Part shown: piece after piece, positions 1-8,522 of the stretch
How positions within the stretch are numbered: position 1 is the first letter of the stretch
How the letters are laid out: every line of letters begins with the position of its first letter
Source of the DNA: Flavobacterium pectinovorum
GTDB taxonomy: Bacteria; Bacteroidota; Bacteroidia; Flavobacteriales; Flavobacteriaceae
Length of the DNA stretch: 64,000 nt
Direction: 5' to 3'
Assembly: GCF_006438875.1 (NCBI RefSeq)
Contig: NZ_RCZH01000013.1
Coordinates: 124,001-188,000 of the forward strand
Made by a program: the position numbers and the translations under genes
The notes under the pieces: model-generated
Told to the model about the DNA's origin: nothing
The model's input: the letters and a program-made list of their open reading frames with translations, nothing else
Database searches by the model: none

Positions 1-1
1 C

Positions 2-454
2 AGTTCGGTTTTTGTAACCAATGAAGGAGAAATTCTTCGCACGATGAATATTCGTGATGGTTATGCAATGAAAGCAGCTGTAGAAAGTGGCTATAATGTT
101 TGCATTATTTCTGGTGGAAGCAATGAAGGCGTTCGCATAAGACTGCGCAATCTGGGAATAAAAGACATTCATTTGGGAACTCCGGACAAAGTTGCGACCT
201 TTAAAGAATATACCGATACTTACAATATAAATCCTGAGCAAGTATTATATATGGGAGACGATATTCCTGATTTTCATGTAATGAAATTAGTAGGTTTACC
301 AACTTGCCCACAAGATTCAAGTCCTGAAATCAAGAATATTTGCCGTTATATTTCGCATGTAAAAGGTGGAAAAGGTGCTGCACGTGATGTAATCGAGCAA
401 GTAATGAAAGTGCAAGGGAAATGGATGGAACATTTTAGTGGGAAACACGATTAG
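2..454 (+). CDS. kdsC: 3-deoxy-D-manno-octulosonate 8-phosphate phosphatase KdsC, 5' truncated by the window edge
   Basis: HAD-superfamily phosphatase that hydrolyses KDO 8-phosphate to KDO for the lipopolysaccharide core, in the cytoplasm. The reading frame is open to the first bases of the window, so the ATG at 44 is internal and the N-terminal DxD nucleophile motif lies outside. Visible family features are the substrate segment NIRDGYAM, the ISGG loop, the acidic motif GDDIPDFHVM and the C-terminal KGGKGAARDVIE, all typical of KdsC rather than of general HAD enzymes. The next gene follows after a repeat-filled gap. The family assignment is firm; the true start is unseen. Confidence 0.88.
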   Translation, partial: SSVFVTNEGEILRTMNIRDGYAMKAAVESGYNVCIISGGSNEGVRIRLRNLGIKDIHLGTPDKVATFKEYTDTYNINPEQVLYMGDDIPDFHVMKLVGLPTCPQDSSPEIKNICRYISHVKGGKGAARDVIEQVMKVQGKWMEHFSGKHD

Positions 455-589
455 TTTTCAGTTTTCAGTCGCAGTTTTCAGTCGTAAAACGAGACTGCAT
501 ATCGCGACTGAAAACGGAATACTGAATACTGAATACTGAATACTGAATACTGCGACTGTGACTGAAAACTAAAAAAAGCCTCAAAAAAA
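455..589. repeat. Intergenic repeat: five 7-bp tandem units flanked by inverted repeats
   Basis: Positions 518-552 hold five exact copies of AATACTG. The array is flanked on the left by repeated TTTTCAGTCGCAG-type units (about 455-485) and on the right by the complementary CTGTGACTGAAAACT (about 555-570), so the region could fold into a long stem with the tandem array near its loop. It separates kdsC from the prenyltransferase gene. No coding potential is visible. It resembles the simple-sequence intergenic spacers of flavobacteria. Confidence 0.75.
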
Positions 590-1516
590 ATGAACTTTCT
601 CAAACTTATTCGTTATAAAAACTTACTGATGCTTGCTTTTATGCAGGTTTTGTTTCGTTACGCCTTTTTAAAACAGCAAAATATTCCGTTGGCACTATCA
701 GATCTTCAATATGGATTATTGGTTCTAAGCACTGTTTTATTGGCTGCCGCGGGTTATGTAATCAACAATATTTATGATGTTGCAAGTGATACAATCAACA
801 AACCGCAAGATGTTGTAATTGGTAAAGGGATTTCTGAAACCGTTGGGTATAATATCTATATTGGGCTGAATATTACGGGTGTTGCTATTGGTTTTTATTT
901 ATCAAATGTGATTTTAAGGCCCGGTTTTGCAACTATTTTTATTCTGATTGCTTCCATGCTTTATTTTTATTCTACAACTTTAAAGCAAATTATGATATTG
1001 GGTAATTTTGTGGTGGCTTTAACTTTAGCATTAAGCGTTATTATTATTGGTGTTTTTGATATTTTTCCGGCAACCAATTCTGAAAATCAGGCACAAATGG
1101 CTAGCTTATTTTCGATTCTGACTGATTATGCTTTGTTTGCTTTTATGATAAATTTTATTCGGGAAATAGTTAAAGATATCGAAGATGTAAACGGCGATTA
1201 TAACCAAGGGATGAACACATTACCAATTGCAATTGGAATTAGCAGAGCCGCAAAAATAGCTTTAGGATTTGCTATTATTCCGTTTATTTTATGTTTGCTT
1301 TACATCAATACTTATTTTCTACAGAACAATCTTATTTTCGTTACACTATATGCTTTTGCTTTTGTTCTAGCTCCGTTATTGTACTTTATCGTTAAGATAT
1401 TTGGAGCAAAAACGCCAAAAGAATTTCATCATTTGAGTACCGTTTTAAAACTAATTTTGTTTTTCGGAATTTTATCAATTCTGGTTATCACCTTAAATAT
1501 TCGTTACAATGCTTAA
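590..1516 (+). CDS. UbiA-family prenyltransferase (geranylgeranylglycerol-phosphate geranylgeranyltransferase-like)
   Basis: Integral membrane aromatic/lipid prenyltransferase of 308 residues with about eight or nine hydrophobic segments. The two Asp-rich prenyl-diphosphate/Mg binding motifs are present: NNIYDVASD at about residues 59-67 and KDIEDVNGD at about 195-203. Bacteroidota proteins of this type are often annotated as geranylgeranylglycerol-phosphate geranylgeranyltransferase; the true acceptor cannot be read from the sequence. The gene overlaps the following maf gene by 8 bp, which suggests co-translation, and the gene after that is an MscS channel. Family assignment is firm, substrate is inference. 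Confidence 0.8.
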   Translation: MNFLKLIRYKNLLMLAFMQVLFRYAFLKQQNIPLALSDLQYGLLVLSTVLLAAAGYVINNIYDVASDTINKPQDVVIGKGISETVGYNIYIGLNITGVAIGFYLSNVILRPGFATIFILIASMLYFYSTTLKQIMILGNFVVALTLALSVIIIGVFDIFPATNSENQAQMASLFSILTDYALFAFMINFIREIVKDIEDVNGDYNQGMNTLPIAIGISRAAKIALGFAIIPFILCLLYINTYFLQNNLIFVTLYAFAFVLAPLLYFIVKIFGAKTPKEFHHLSTVLKLILFFGILSILVITLNIRYNA

Positions 1517-2093
1517 AGAAAAACTAAAAAAATACACGATAATTCTAGCTTCCGGATCTCCAAGAAGACAACAGTTTTTTAAAGACTTAAATCTTGATTT
1601 TAAAATTAGATTAAAAGACATCGAAGAAATATATCCTCCTGAATTAAAAGGTGTAGAAATCACCGATTATCTGGCCGAATTGAAAGCAAATGCATTTGAA
1701 GGAGAACTAAAAGAAAACGAAATTTTAGTGACTAGCGACACGATTGTCTGGCACCAAAATAAAGCGTTAGGAAAACCAAAAAATGCTGAAGAAGCTTTTG
1801 AGATGATTAAATCAATGTCGAATGCAACACACGATGTAATTACATCGGTTTGTTTTAAAACAAGCACTGCTTCTACCCTTTTGCATGATATTACAAAAGT
1901 TACTTTTAATGATTTATCAGATGAAGCTATTTTATATTATATAGAAAACTACAAACCTTATGATAAAGCCGGTGCTTACGGAATTCAGGAATGGTTTGGT
2001 TTCATGGCAGTTGCAAAAGTTGAAGGTTCTTATACCAATGTTATGGGATTGCCAACAGCTAAAGTTTACGAATATTTGAGTACTTTAGTGTAA
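1509..2093 (+). CDS. maf: Maf family nucleotide pyrophosphatase
   Basis: Cytoplasmic house-cleaning enzyme that hydrolyses non-canonical or dTTP/UTP-type nucleoside triphosphates to the monophosphate and pyrophosphate. It is 194 residues long, the usual family length. The N-terminal signature ASGSPRR lies at about residues 14-20 and the catalytic aspartate is in TSDTIV (about D77); GKPKNAEEAFEMI and the C-terminal GLP segment are also typical. The start overlaps the end of the prenyltransferase gene by 8 bp. The pair Maf plus KdsC is common in Bacteroidota. Substrate subclass is not certain. Confidence 0.88.
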   Translation: MLKEKLKKYTIILASGSPRRQQFFKDLNLDFKIRLKDIEEIYPPELKGVEITDYLAELKANAFEGELKENEILVTSDTIVWHQNKALGKPKNAEEAFEMIKSMSNATHDVITSVCFKTSTASTLLHDITKVTFNDLSDEAILYYIENYKPYDKAGAYGIQEWFGFMAVAKVEGSYTNVMGLPTAKVYEYLSTLV

Positions 2094-2103
2094 AAATTTA
2101 TTT

Positions 2104-2634
2104 ATGTTTTCTTTCAAAGAATATAGCCAGGAAATACTTAGCACCGTAATTATTCTATTTGCTTTAGTCGCATTAAGAGTTATCATTGCTAAATTAATCC
2201 GCCGCTATGCCAGCTCAAGTCAATTATTAGAACATCGAACTAATTTGGTAATAAAGTACATTCATGTCTTAATGAATATATTGGTTACGATTAGTCTGAT
2301 CGTGATTTGGGGCGTTGAAACGAAGGATATTTTTATAACTGTTTCATCGATTGCAACCGTTATTGGCGTTGCAATGTTTGCACAATGGTCTATTCTGAGC
2401 AATATTACTTCGGGAATGATTTTGTTTTTTTCGTTTCCATTTAGAATTGGAGATACTATAAAAATTCATGACAAAGACTTCCCTATTGAAGCAGAAATTG
2501 AAGACATTAGCGCTTTTCATGTGAACTTAAAAACTAAGGAAGGCGAAAAAATTATTTTTCCAAACAATTTATTATTACAGAAAGGCATTTCAATTATGCC
2601 GGCACATTACGAAGACAAGGAGTTTTTTGACTAA
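2104..2634 (+). CDS. Small MscS-type mechanosensitive ion channel
   Basis: Protein of 176 residues with three predicted transmembrane segments (about residues 10-30, 50-70 and 75-110), the last being the pore-lining helix rich in Gly, Ala and Ser typical of MscS. The segment LSNITSGMILFFSFPFRIGD matches the MscS junction between pore helix and beta domain, followed by a short beta domain and the segment ending FPNNLLL. It is shorter than E. coli MscS (286 residues), lacking most of the alpha/beta C-terminal domain. It starts 10 bp after maf and is probably cotranscribed. Confidence 0.85.
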   Translation: MFSFKEYSQEILSTVIILFALVALRVIIAKLIRRYASSSQLLEHRTNLVIKYIHVLMNILVTISLIVIWGVETKDIFITVSSIATVIGVAMFAQWSILSNITSGMILFFSFPFRIGDTIKIHDKDFPIEAEIEDISAFHVNLKTKEGEKIIFPNNLLLQKGISIMPAHYEDKEFFD

Positions 2635-2744
2635 TTTCTGAATGGGAATTTTATAAGCTAAAAGAAAAAAGCTAAAACGTTATTACTGAAATAAAGTATA
2701 ATATTTGTTTAGACAATTTTAGTTTACCAAAAACTCTTTAAAAA

Positions 2745-3845
2745 ATGATTCAGCCAATTAAGTTGCCTTTCTATGCAAAAATTTCCTGCATACTCATAAG
2801 TTTGATTTCTTTTGCCTATATCTTTTGCATTGCAAAAGATATTATTACACCAGTATTAATGGCTTTTCTATTTGCTGTTTTATTGCTTCCGGTATTTACA
2901 TTTCTGAAAACAAAATTCAAGTTTCCAAGACATCTCGCTGCAATAAGCTGTGTTCTGATATTTGCTGCTTGTATTGTTGGGATATTGGTTTTTATATCTT
3001 ATGAAGTAACGGATATGGCGAATGATTTTGATACCATAAAGAAAAATGCAAATACTTTTATCACTGATATTCATAAATTTATTAAAGATAATTTTCATGT
3101 AAGCATTGGTGAGCAAAAAAAATATCTGGATAATGTGACGAAAGATTCTGTCCAAAACGGAAAAGCTACAATAGGTTCTGCAATTGTTTCGATTAGCGAC
3201 TTGCTTTTGGATTGTACCATTATACCAATTTATACTTTTTTGTTTTTATTATATAAAGATCACTTTATACTGTTTCTTGCAAAATTAATTGATAAGGAAA
3301 ACCACGGCATTCTTAAAGACATTTTATCTCAAATAAAAGTATCTATAAACAATTACATCGTCAGTTTAATTATTGAAATGATAGTTGTCTCCGTATTAAC
3401 GAGTTTAGGGCTTTGGATTATTGGTGTAAAATACTTTATTCTGTTAGGATTAATAACAGGAATTCTAAATGTTATTCCTTATATCGGGATATTGATTGCT
3501 GGTATTATTACTGTTTTGGCTTCTTTAACAGGTTCTGCAGAAACCTCTATTATTCTTGGAATTCTTATTGTAAATATCATTGTACAATTAATTGATAATA
3601 ATCTGATTGTACCATTAATTATCAATTCTAAAGTCGAAATTAATGCTTTTGTATCGATCATCGGAATTATAATTGGTGGCGCTTCTGCGGGAATTTCAGG
3701 GATGTTTTTAGCAATTCCGCTTTTAGCCATTTCAAAAATTATTTTTGACAGAATAGAATCCTTAGAAGCCTGGGGTTATGTGATGGGCAATCATATGCCC
3801 AAAAGATTTACTTGGAGAATAAGGAAAGTTAAAGCCGAAAATTAA
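2745..3845 (+). CDS. AI-2E family transporter (PerM/UPF0118 type)
   Basis: Integral membrane protein of 366 residues with seven to eight hydrophobic segments and a soluble loop at about residues 85-140, as in the PF01594 family. Characteristic parts are the N-terminal DIITPVLMAFLFAVLLLPV and the C-terminal Gly-rich membrane hairpins with LIVPLIINSKVEINAFVSII and GISGMFLAIPLLAI. The family includes exporters of autoinducer 2 and sodium/proton antiporters, so the substrate is unknown. It stands alone between an MscS channel and an outer-membrane protein gene. Confidence 0.85.
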   Translation: MIQPIKLPFYAKISCILISLISFAYIFCIAKDIITPVLMAFLFAVLLLPVFTFLKTKFKFPRHLAAISCVLIFAACIVGILVFISYEVTDMANDFDTIKKNANTFITDIHKFIKDNFHVSIGEQKKYLDNVTKDSVQNGKATIGSAIVSISDLLLDCTIIPIYTFLFLLYKDHFILFLAKLIDKENHGILKDILSQIKVSINNYIVSLIIEMIVVSVLTSLGLWIIGVKYFILLGLITGILNVIPYIGILIAGIITVLASLTGSAETSIILGILIVNIIVQLIDNNLIVPLIINSKVEINAFVSIIGIIIGGASAGISGMFLAIPLLAISKIIFDRIESLEAWGYVMGNHMPKRFTWRIRKVKAEN

Positions 3846-3930
3846 AAATAGAATCATTTATTAAATTTAAGCATATAATTTTCTTACCTTGATCTTAGAA
3901 TCATTTGTAAGCCTGTCAAAAAACTCCTAA

Positions 3931-5742
3931 ATGTTTATAAACCGAAAAATAGTTGTCTTCATTATATTATGCTTTTGCTTACAAAGCACGTATGCTCAGG
4001 TTAAAGAGGAGAAAAAAGACAGTACCGAAATTTACAAGAGAATTAGAAATTATTCTAAAAAAAATAAATTTACCCAAACCCTTCATAAACTTTTTTTCAA
4101 AGCAAATAAACCTCGAAAAAAAGAGGAATTACTGGTTACTGATACGACAAATTATAACGGAAAGATTATCCGAAAAATAACGATCATAACCTTAGATCCT
4201 TTTGGTCATTCTATTACAGATACGACTCAGGTACCTAAAAACTGGGGAGAAAGAACGGGAAACCGATTGCACTTAAAAACAAAAAAAATAGCTATTTATA
4301 ATCTTCTGCTATTTAAAAGAAATACGACTTATAATAGTTATAAAGTACAGGAATCTGAACGTTTAATTCGTGCTCAAAAATACGTTACAGCGGTTCGAAT
4401 TTCGAATCAGCTTGTCAGTACAGCATCAGATTCTGTAGATGTTACGATTCGGGTTTTAGATTCCTGGAGTACGATTCCTAAATTTTCTATATCGAGTAAT
4501 CAGGTTTCGGTTGGTTTTAAAGAAAAAGACTTTTTTGGCAGCGGTCAACAACTGGAATATCGATTTACAAATAGATTTGATGATGGTCGAAATGCCAATG
4601 AAGCAACTTATACAGTCCCAAATATCAAAAATACGTACATCAAGACCATATTAAATTATAAAATAGATCTTGATAATAATTATACCAAAAGTGTCAATAT
4701 AGAAAGAGATTTTTATTCTCCTTTAACAAAATGGGGCGGCGGTATTTATGTGGGGCAAAATTTCAGACAGGATACTTTGCAAGCTCCCGATTTGACTTAT
4801 GCTTATCAACCGTTTAAATATAATTTCCAGGATTTTTGGGCAGGAAAAGCGTCAAAGGTTTTTCAGGACGAAACAAACGGAATTACAAACCTGATTGTTT
4901 CTGCGCGATTTATGAATGTGAATTATAGTGAAGCTCCTTCTGAGGTCTACGATCCTACTCATTATTATTCGGATGAAAAACTAATTCTAAGCGGAATTGG
5001 AATCAATACCCGTAAATTTATAAAAGACAGCTATATTTTTAGAAATGGTCAGACTGAAGACGTTCCAATAGGAAGGATTTACGGAATTACGCTTGGTTAT
5101 CAATATAAGAATACGATGTGGAGGCCTTATGTAGGTGCTCAGTTTTCATTTGGAAATTATTATAAATGGGGATTTTTAAGTACCAATTTTGAAGCGGGAA
5201 CTTTCTTTCATGATTCAAAAACGTATCAAACGGCCTTTTTATTTGAGTCAAATTATTTTACAAAACTCTTTACTATAGGAAAATGGAGATTAAGACAATT
5301 TGTTAATCCTGAAATAGTTATAGGCGCAAATCGTGAAAATGTAATTTCGGACCAGCTTAATATCAATGAACAAAATGGTTTAGCAGGTTTTAATAGTCCT
5401 GTTTATGGAACTAACAAAATGGTTTTGTCCTTGCAAACGCAGACCTATTCGCCCCATGCGCTTTGGGGATTTCGTATGAATCCATTTTTCAACTATTCTA
5501 TTGCTGTATTGGGAAGTCCAAACAATGCTATGGGACGAAACAAAGGATACTCAAAAGTGACTTTAGGTTTATTGATCAGTAATGATTACTTGGTATTTAG
5601 TTCGTTTCAGCTTTCCTTGTCATATTATCCGACAATTCCTTATCAGGGAGATAATGTATTTAAAACCAATACGTTTGAAACTACTGATTTTGGTTTGCAA
5701 AGTTTTGAGCTGGCAAAACCAAGAATTGTCGAATATAAATAA
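3931..5742 (+). CDS. Omp85/TamA-like outer-membrane beta-barrel protein
   Basis: Exported protein of 603 residues with a signal peptide ending STYAQ (about residue 22). Residues about 75-180 look like a POTRA-type domain (charged beta-alpha-alpha-beta pattern ending in VDVTIRVLDSWS); the remainder (about 185-603) alternates polar and aromatic residues as a membrane beta-barrel does. Motifs such as GFKEKDFFGSGQQLEYRF are typical of BamA/TamA homologues. The gene is monocistronic by spacing. The specific role (insertase, lipid transport or other) is not determinable; it is not the main BamA, which usually carries five POTRA domains. Confidence 0.65.
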   Translation: MFINRKIVVFIILCFCLQSTYAQVKEEKKDSTEIYKRIRNYSKKNKFTQTLHKLFFKANKPRKKEELLVTDTTNYNGKIIRKITIITLDPFGHSITDTTQVPKNWGERTGNRLHLKTKKIAIYNLLLFKRNTTYNSYKVQESERLIRAQKYVTAVRISNQLVSTASDSVDVTIRVLDSWSTIPKFSISSNQVSVGFKEKDFFGSGQQLEYRFTNRFDDGRNANEATYTVPNIKNTYIKTILNYKIDLDNNYTKSVNIERDFYSPLTKWGGGIYVGQNFRQDTLQAPDLTYAYQPFKYNFQDFWAGKASKVFQDETNGITNLIVSARFMNVNYSEAPSEVYDPTHYYSDEKLILSGIGINTRKFIKDSYIFRNGQTEDVPIGRIYGITLGYQYKNTMWRPYVGAQFSFGNYYKWGFLSTNFEAGTFFHDSKTYQTAFLFESNYFTKLFTIGKWRLRQFVNPEIVIGANRENVISDQLNINEQNGLAGFNSPVYGTNKMVLSLQTQTYSPHALWGFRMNPFFNYSIAVLGSPNNAMGRNKGYSKVTLGLLISNDYLVFSSFQLSLSYYPTIPYQGDNVFKTNTFETTDFGLQSFELAKPRIVEYK

Positions 5743-5932
5743 TTAGAAAAAACTTTAATTATTTTATAAATTCTATAGTTTTTAAAACTAATTAAAAATC
5801 AATAAATTACAAATACAGTAACACAACAACACTCGTTAAAGCGCAACATTTATCCGACGAAATACATTTCATTTTCATTTTTGGCACAGTATATGAATAT
5901 CACTATACAGAAGAATATTAAAACTAACAAAA

Positions 5933-6460
5933 ATGAAAACAATAAGATTAGCAATCGCCGGATTATTCCTTTTGGTTGCAAGTGCCACACAAGCCCAAGT
6001 ATCAATAAATGTAAATATAGGAACTCCTCCATCATGGGGACCTGCAGGATATGCAGAAATGGAATATTACTATTTACCGGATATCGAAGCGTATTATGAT
6101 GTAAGAGCTTCTCAGTTTATTTATTTTGGAGATGGAAGATGGGTTAGAACAACTTATTTGCCAAGACAATATAGAAACTATGATTTGTACGGAGGTTATA
6201 AAGTAGTTTTGAACGATTACCACGGTAGAACTCCTTACGCTTATTTTGATCGTCACAGAGCAAGATATTATAAAGGATATCATGGAACACCACAAAGATG
6301 TTACCAACCAAGACCAGTAGCATATGGTTATAACGATCGTCATGATAATCGTAGAGATTACAAACATTATGACAAAAAACGTTATGATAAACACGATAGA
6401 GACGACAGACACGATGATGACCATGATCATGATGATCACCGTGGCCACGGAAGAAGATAA
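5933..6460 (+). CDS. Secreted protein with His/Asp-rich C-terminal tail, unknown function
   Basis: Protein of 175 residues with a clear signal peptide (MKTIRLAIAGLFLLVASATQA then Q). The mature part is rich in Tyr, Gly and Arg (about residues 30-130). The last 35 residues are almost wholly His, Asp, Lys and Arg, giving a repeated DRHDDDHDHDDH type tail that could bind divalent metals such as Zn, Ni or Cu; this is inference. I do not recognise a named family. A strong intrinsic terminator follows directly. A 190-bp leader region precedes the gene with no box I would trust. Confidence 0.75.
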   Translation: MKTIRLAIAGLFLLVASATQAQVSINVNIGTPPSWGPAGYAEMEYYYLPDIEAYYDVRASQFIYFGDGRWVRTTYLPRQYRNYDLYGGYKVVLNDYHGRTPYAYFDRHRARYYKGYHGTPQRCYQPRPVAYGYNDRHDNRRDYKHYDKKRYDKHDRDDRHDDDHDHDDHRGHGRR

Positions 6461-6490
6461 TAGAATTGCTAAATAGCTAGCTTTCAGCAT

Positions 6491-6523
6491 AAAAGAGTAT
6501 CAATAATTTGATACTCTTTTTTT
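6491..6523 (+). terminator. Rho-independent terminator after the His-rich secreted protein
   Basis: A 12-bp perfect stem (arms 6492-6503 and 6508-6519) with a 4-base loop is followed by a run of T. It lies 31 bp after the stop codon of the gene at 5933-6460. Confidence 0.88.
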
Positions 6524-6644
6524 ATGCACGCATAATACTTTGATTATATGTTAACTTATTAGTAATTCATTAAATATACAGCAATAAATTAACAATTAGT
6601 TAAACTATTCACAACTATTACCCTATTATAATATAAATATGTCT

Positions 6645-6652
6645 TATCTTTG
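6645..6652 (+). promoter_or_regulatory. Bacteroidota -7 box (TATCTTTG) for the LVIVD lipoprotein gene
   Basis: The octamer matches the TAnnTTTG consensus of the Bacteroidota primary sigma factor and lies 27 bp upstream of the ATG at 6679. A TTTG -33 element at the expected distance is not evident, so the site is moderately supported. Confidence 0.55.
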
Positions 6653-6678
6653 CACAAAATTAGACAAAAGATAGAATT

Positions 6679-8316
6679 ATGAAAAAGAGAGTTTATTTAT
6701 TTTCGTTAGTTGCAATGTCACTTTTTACATTTTGCACCAATAATGACGAATCAAATACAGATAGTCAGGCAAAAGACAACAACATTCAAATTAACAATGA
6801 TGTTACATCTTTAAGCAAAAGACTTGATTTTACCAATTCAGGAGTACTTTCTATTTCGAATTCATCATCTTCAACAGCAAGATTATCAAATATTCAATCT
6901 GCGGCTAATACTTTACCATTAGTGCAAATTGCCGAAGTAAATCCGCCAAAAGATAGTAACGGAAGAACTTTGCAAGCAAATCATGTGGCCGTAAATGGTA
7001 ATTTCGCTTATGTTGCTTATACAATGCAAGGTGAAGCTTACTCAGGTGCAATAGATGTTATTGACGTTTCGGATCCATATAAGCCAAAATTAATTACATC
7101 AGCATTGATTGCAAATACTGATATTACATCACTTACGTACTCAAACGGAAGTTTGATTATTGGAGCTGCAACAGATATTGACAAAAAACCGGAGTTAACA
7201 AATCCTTCAATTGTGATTAACATGCAATTAAGTTCAGGTTTACTTACCGATAAATATACGATCACCAATCTTGAAGGAAAAGTAACTACAGATGTTGCTG
7301 CAAATTCAAGCTCTTATTTTGCCGTAACAGGTGATGCAGGAAGTCTATTCAAAATTAATAGTTCATCTAAAGCAATTTCAGCAAAAATAACTGTAGACGA
7401 TTTACGTTCAGTTGCTATCAGCGGGGATAAAATTGTTACTTTAAGCGGAACAAAAGGCGTAAATATTTATAACGAAGCTACACTTTCTTTACAAAAAAAC
7501 TTTACAACATCTACAGATGTTAGCGGAGCAAAAAGAACAATGGATTTTGATGGTACAAAATTATTAGTATCAGAAGGATATAATGGTTTAGGAGTTTATG
7601 ACATTAATAGTGGTTCTAAACTTCAAAATATTCCATTGGCTGCTGCGGGTGAAGATAATGTTACCAATGCCGTTTCTGTAAATGACGGATATGCATTTGT
7701 AGCCAATGGAGCTGCAGGTTTAAATGTTTACAAAACAGGTTCTCAACTTAATTTATTAGGAACAGTTGGTATCGAAGGTTCATCAAACTATGTAAAATCA
7801 AGCGGTGACTTTATTTATGTTGCCAGTGGAAAAGGTGGTTTGAAAATCATTAAAATGGAGAAACCAAATACCACCACTTTTGCAAGCTGTACAGAATACG
7901 GAACTTACAATCAGGGACAAAACCTGATTTTAAATTCAAATGAAGTTAAATCTTATAATGGTTCTACAGCAATTAGTTCGGCTATGATAAACTCTGGCGC
8001 GATATTGACACATTGTGGTTCAATTACGATTCAAAACGGTTTAACCTTAAATAGCGGCGGAACTTTCAACATGAGAGGAACTATGGCTCAGGGGAAATAC
8101 CAACAACAAAATCCAACAGAATTAATCATAAATAGTAATGCCGTATTGCAAATTGAAGGTACGGTAGTAATTTGGGGAGATTTGAGATTAAATAGTGGCG
8201 CGAAAATCAATTTTATTGGTAACGATTCGTCTATTACTATTTATGGAAAAGTAACCAAAAACAGCAATGTAACAATTACAGGAAACTATAAAGACACAGA
8301 GAACAAATTGAAATAA
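6679..8316 (+). CDS. Exported LVIVD-repeat beta-propeller protein, probable lipoprotein
   Basis: Protein of 545 residues with an N-terminal hydrophobic segment ending FTFC at about residue 19, a possible but non-canonical lipobox, followed by a low-complexity Asn/Ser-rich linker. Residues about 75-390 contain LVIVD-type repeats (for example AIDVIDVSDPYKPKLI, then similar units), expected to form a beta-propeller. Residues about 400-545 are a beta-rich, Gly/Asn-rich segment resembling a small right-handed helix. Surface location is likely; ligand unknown. It is a single-gene unit with its own promoter box and terminator. Confidence 0.75.
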   Translation: MKKRVYLFSLVAMSLFTFCTNNDESNTDSQAKDNNIQINNDVTSLSKRLDFTNSGVLSISNSSSSTARLSNIQSAANTLPLVQIAEVNPPKDSNGRTLQANHVAVNGNFAYVAYTMQGEAYSGAIDVIDVSDPYKPKLITSALIANTDITSLTYSNGSLIIGAATDIDKKPELTNPSIVINMQLSSGLLTDKYTITNLEGKVTTDVAANSSSYFAVTGDAGSLFKINSSSKAISAKITVDDLRSVAISGDKIVTLSGTKGVNIYNEATLSLQKNFTTSTDVSGAKRTMDFDGTKLLVSEGYNGLGVYDINSGSKLQNIPLAAAGEDNVTNAVSVNDGYAFVANGAAGLNVYKTGSQLNLLGTVGIEGSSNYVKSSGDFIYVASGKGGLKIIKMEKPNTTTFASCTEYGTYNQGQNLILNSNEVKSYNGSTAISSAMINSGAILTHCGSITIQNGLTLNSGGTFNMRGTMAQGKYQQQNPTELIINSNAVLQIEGTVVIWGDLRLNSGAKINFIGNDSSITIYGKVTKNSNVTITGNYKDTENKLK

Positions 8317-8372
8317 TTTTCTGTAATCCTAAGAAATACCACTTGATTTAAATCATTAAATCAAAACTCTTG

Positions 8373-8405
8373 AAAGCTGTCAGATTCTATCTGGCAGCTT
8401 TTTTA
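8373..8405 (+). terminator. Rho-independent terminator after the LVIVD-repeat gene
   Basis: A stem formed by AGCTGTCAGAT and ATCTGGCAGCT (one G-T pair) with a 3-base loop is followed by six T. It lies about 57 bp after the stop codon at 8316. Confidence 0.82.
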
Positions 8406-8484
8406 TTTATCCTTTTTCTTAAAAAAGAAAATCAATAACCAAACATTAACATTTCATTTAAATAGTGTTCAAAGATATAATTAG

Positions 8485-8492
8485 TATTTTTG
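8485..8492 (+). promoter_or_regulatory. -7 box (TATTTTTG) for the PIG-L deacetylase operon
   Basis: Matches TAnnTTTG and lies 30 bp upstream of the ATG at 8523. The in-frame TTG at 8490 is part of this box, which argues that it is not a start codon. No good -33 TTTG is seen at the usual spacing. Confidence 0.55.
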
Positions 8493-8522
8493 AGCCTCTA
8501 TCAAAAAACACTTAACTACGCT

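Noticed and set aside
518..552. Possible CRISPR array
   Set aside because: The units are 7 bp with no spacers and no cas genes lie in the window; it is a simple tandem repeat.
6074..6490. Open frame on the minus strand opposite the His-rich gene
   Set aside because: It mirrors the repetitive His/Asp codons (Ile/Val-rich product), has no start context and overlaps the terminator.
8490..8522. TTG start for the PIG-L deacetylase giving an 11-residue longer protein
   Set aside because: The TTG is part of the TATTTTTG promoter box, and the shorter form begins with a proper signal peptide.
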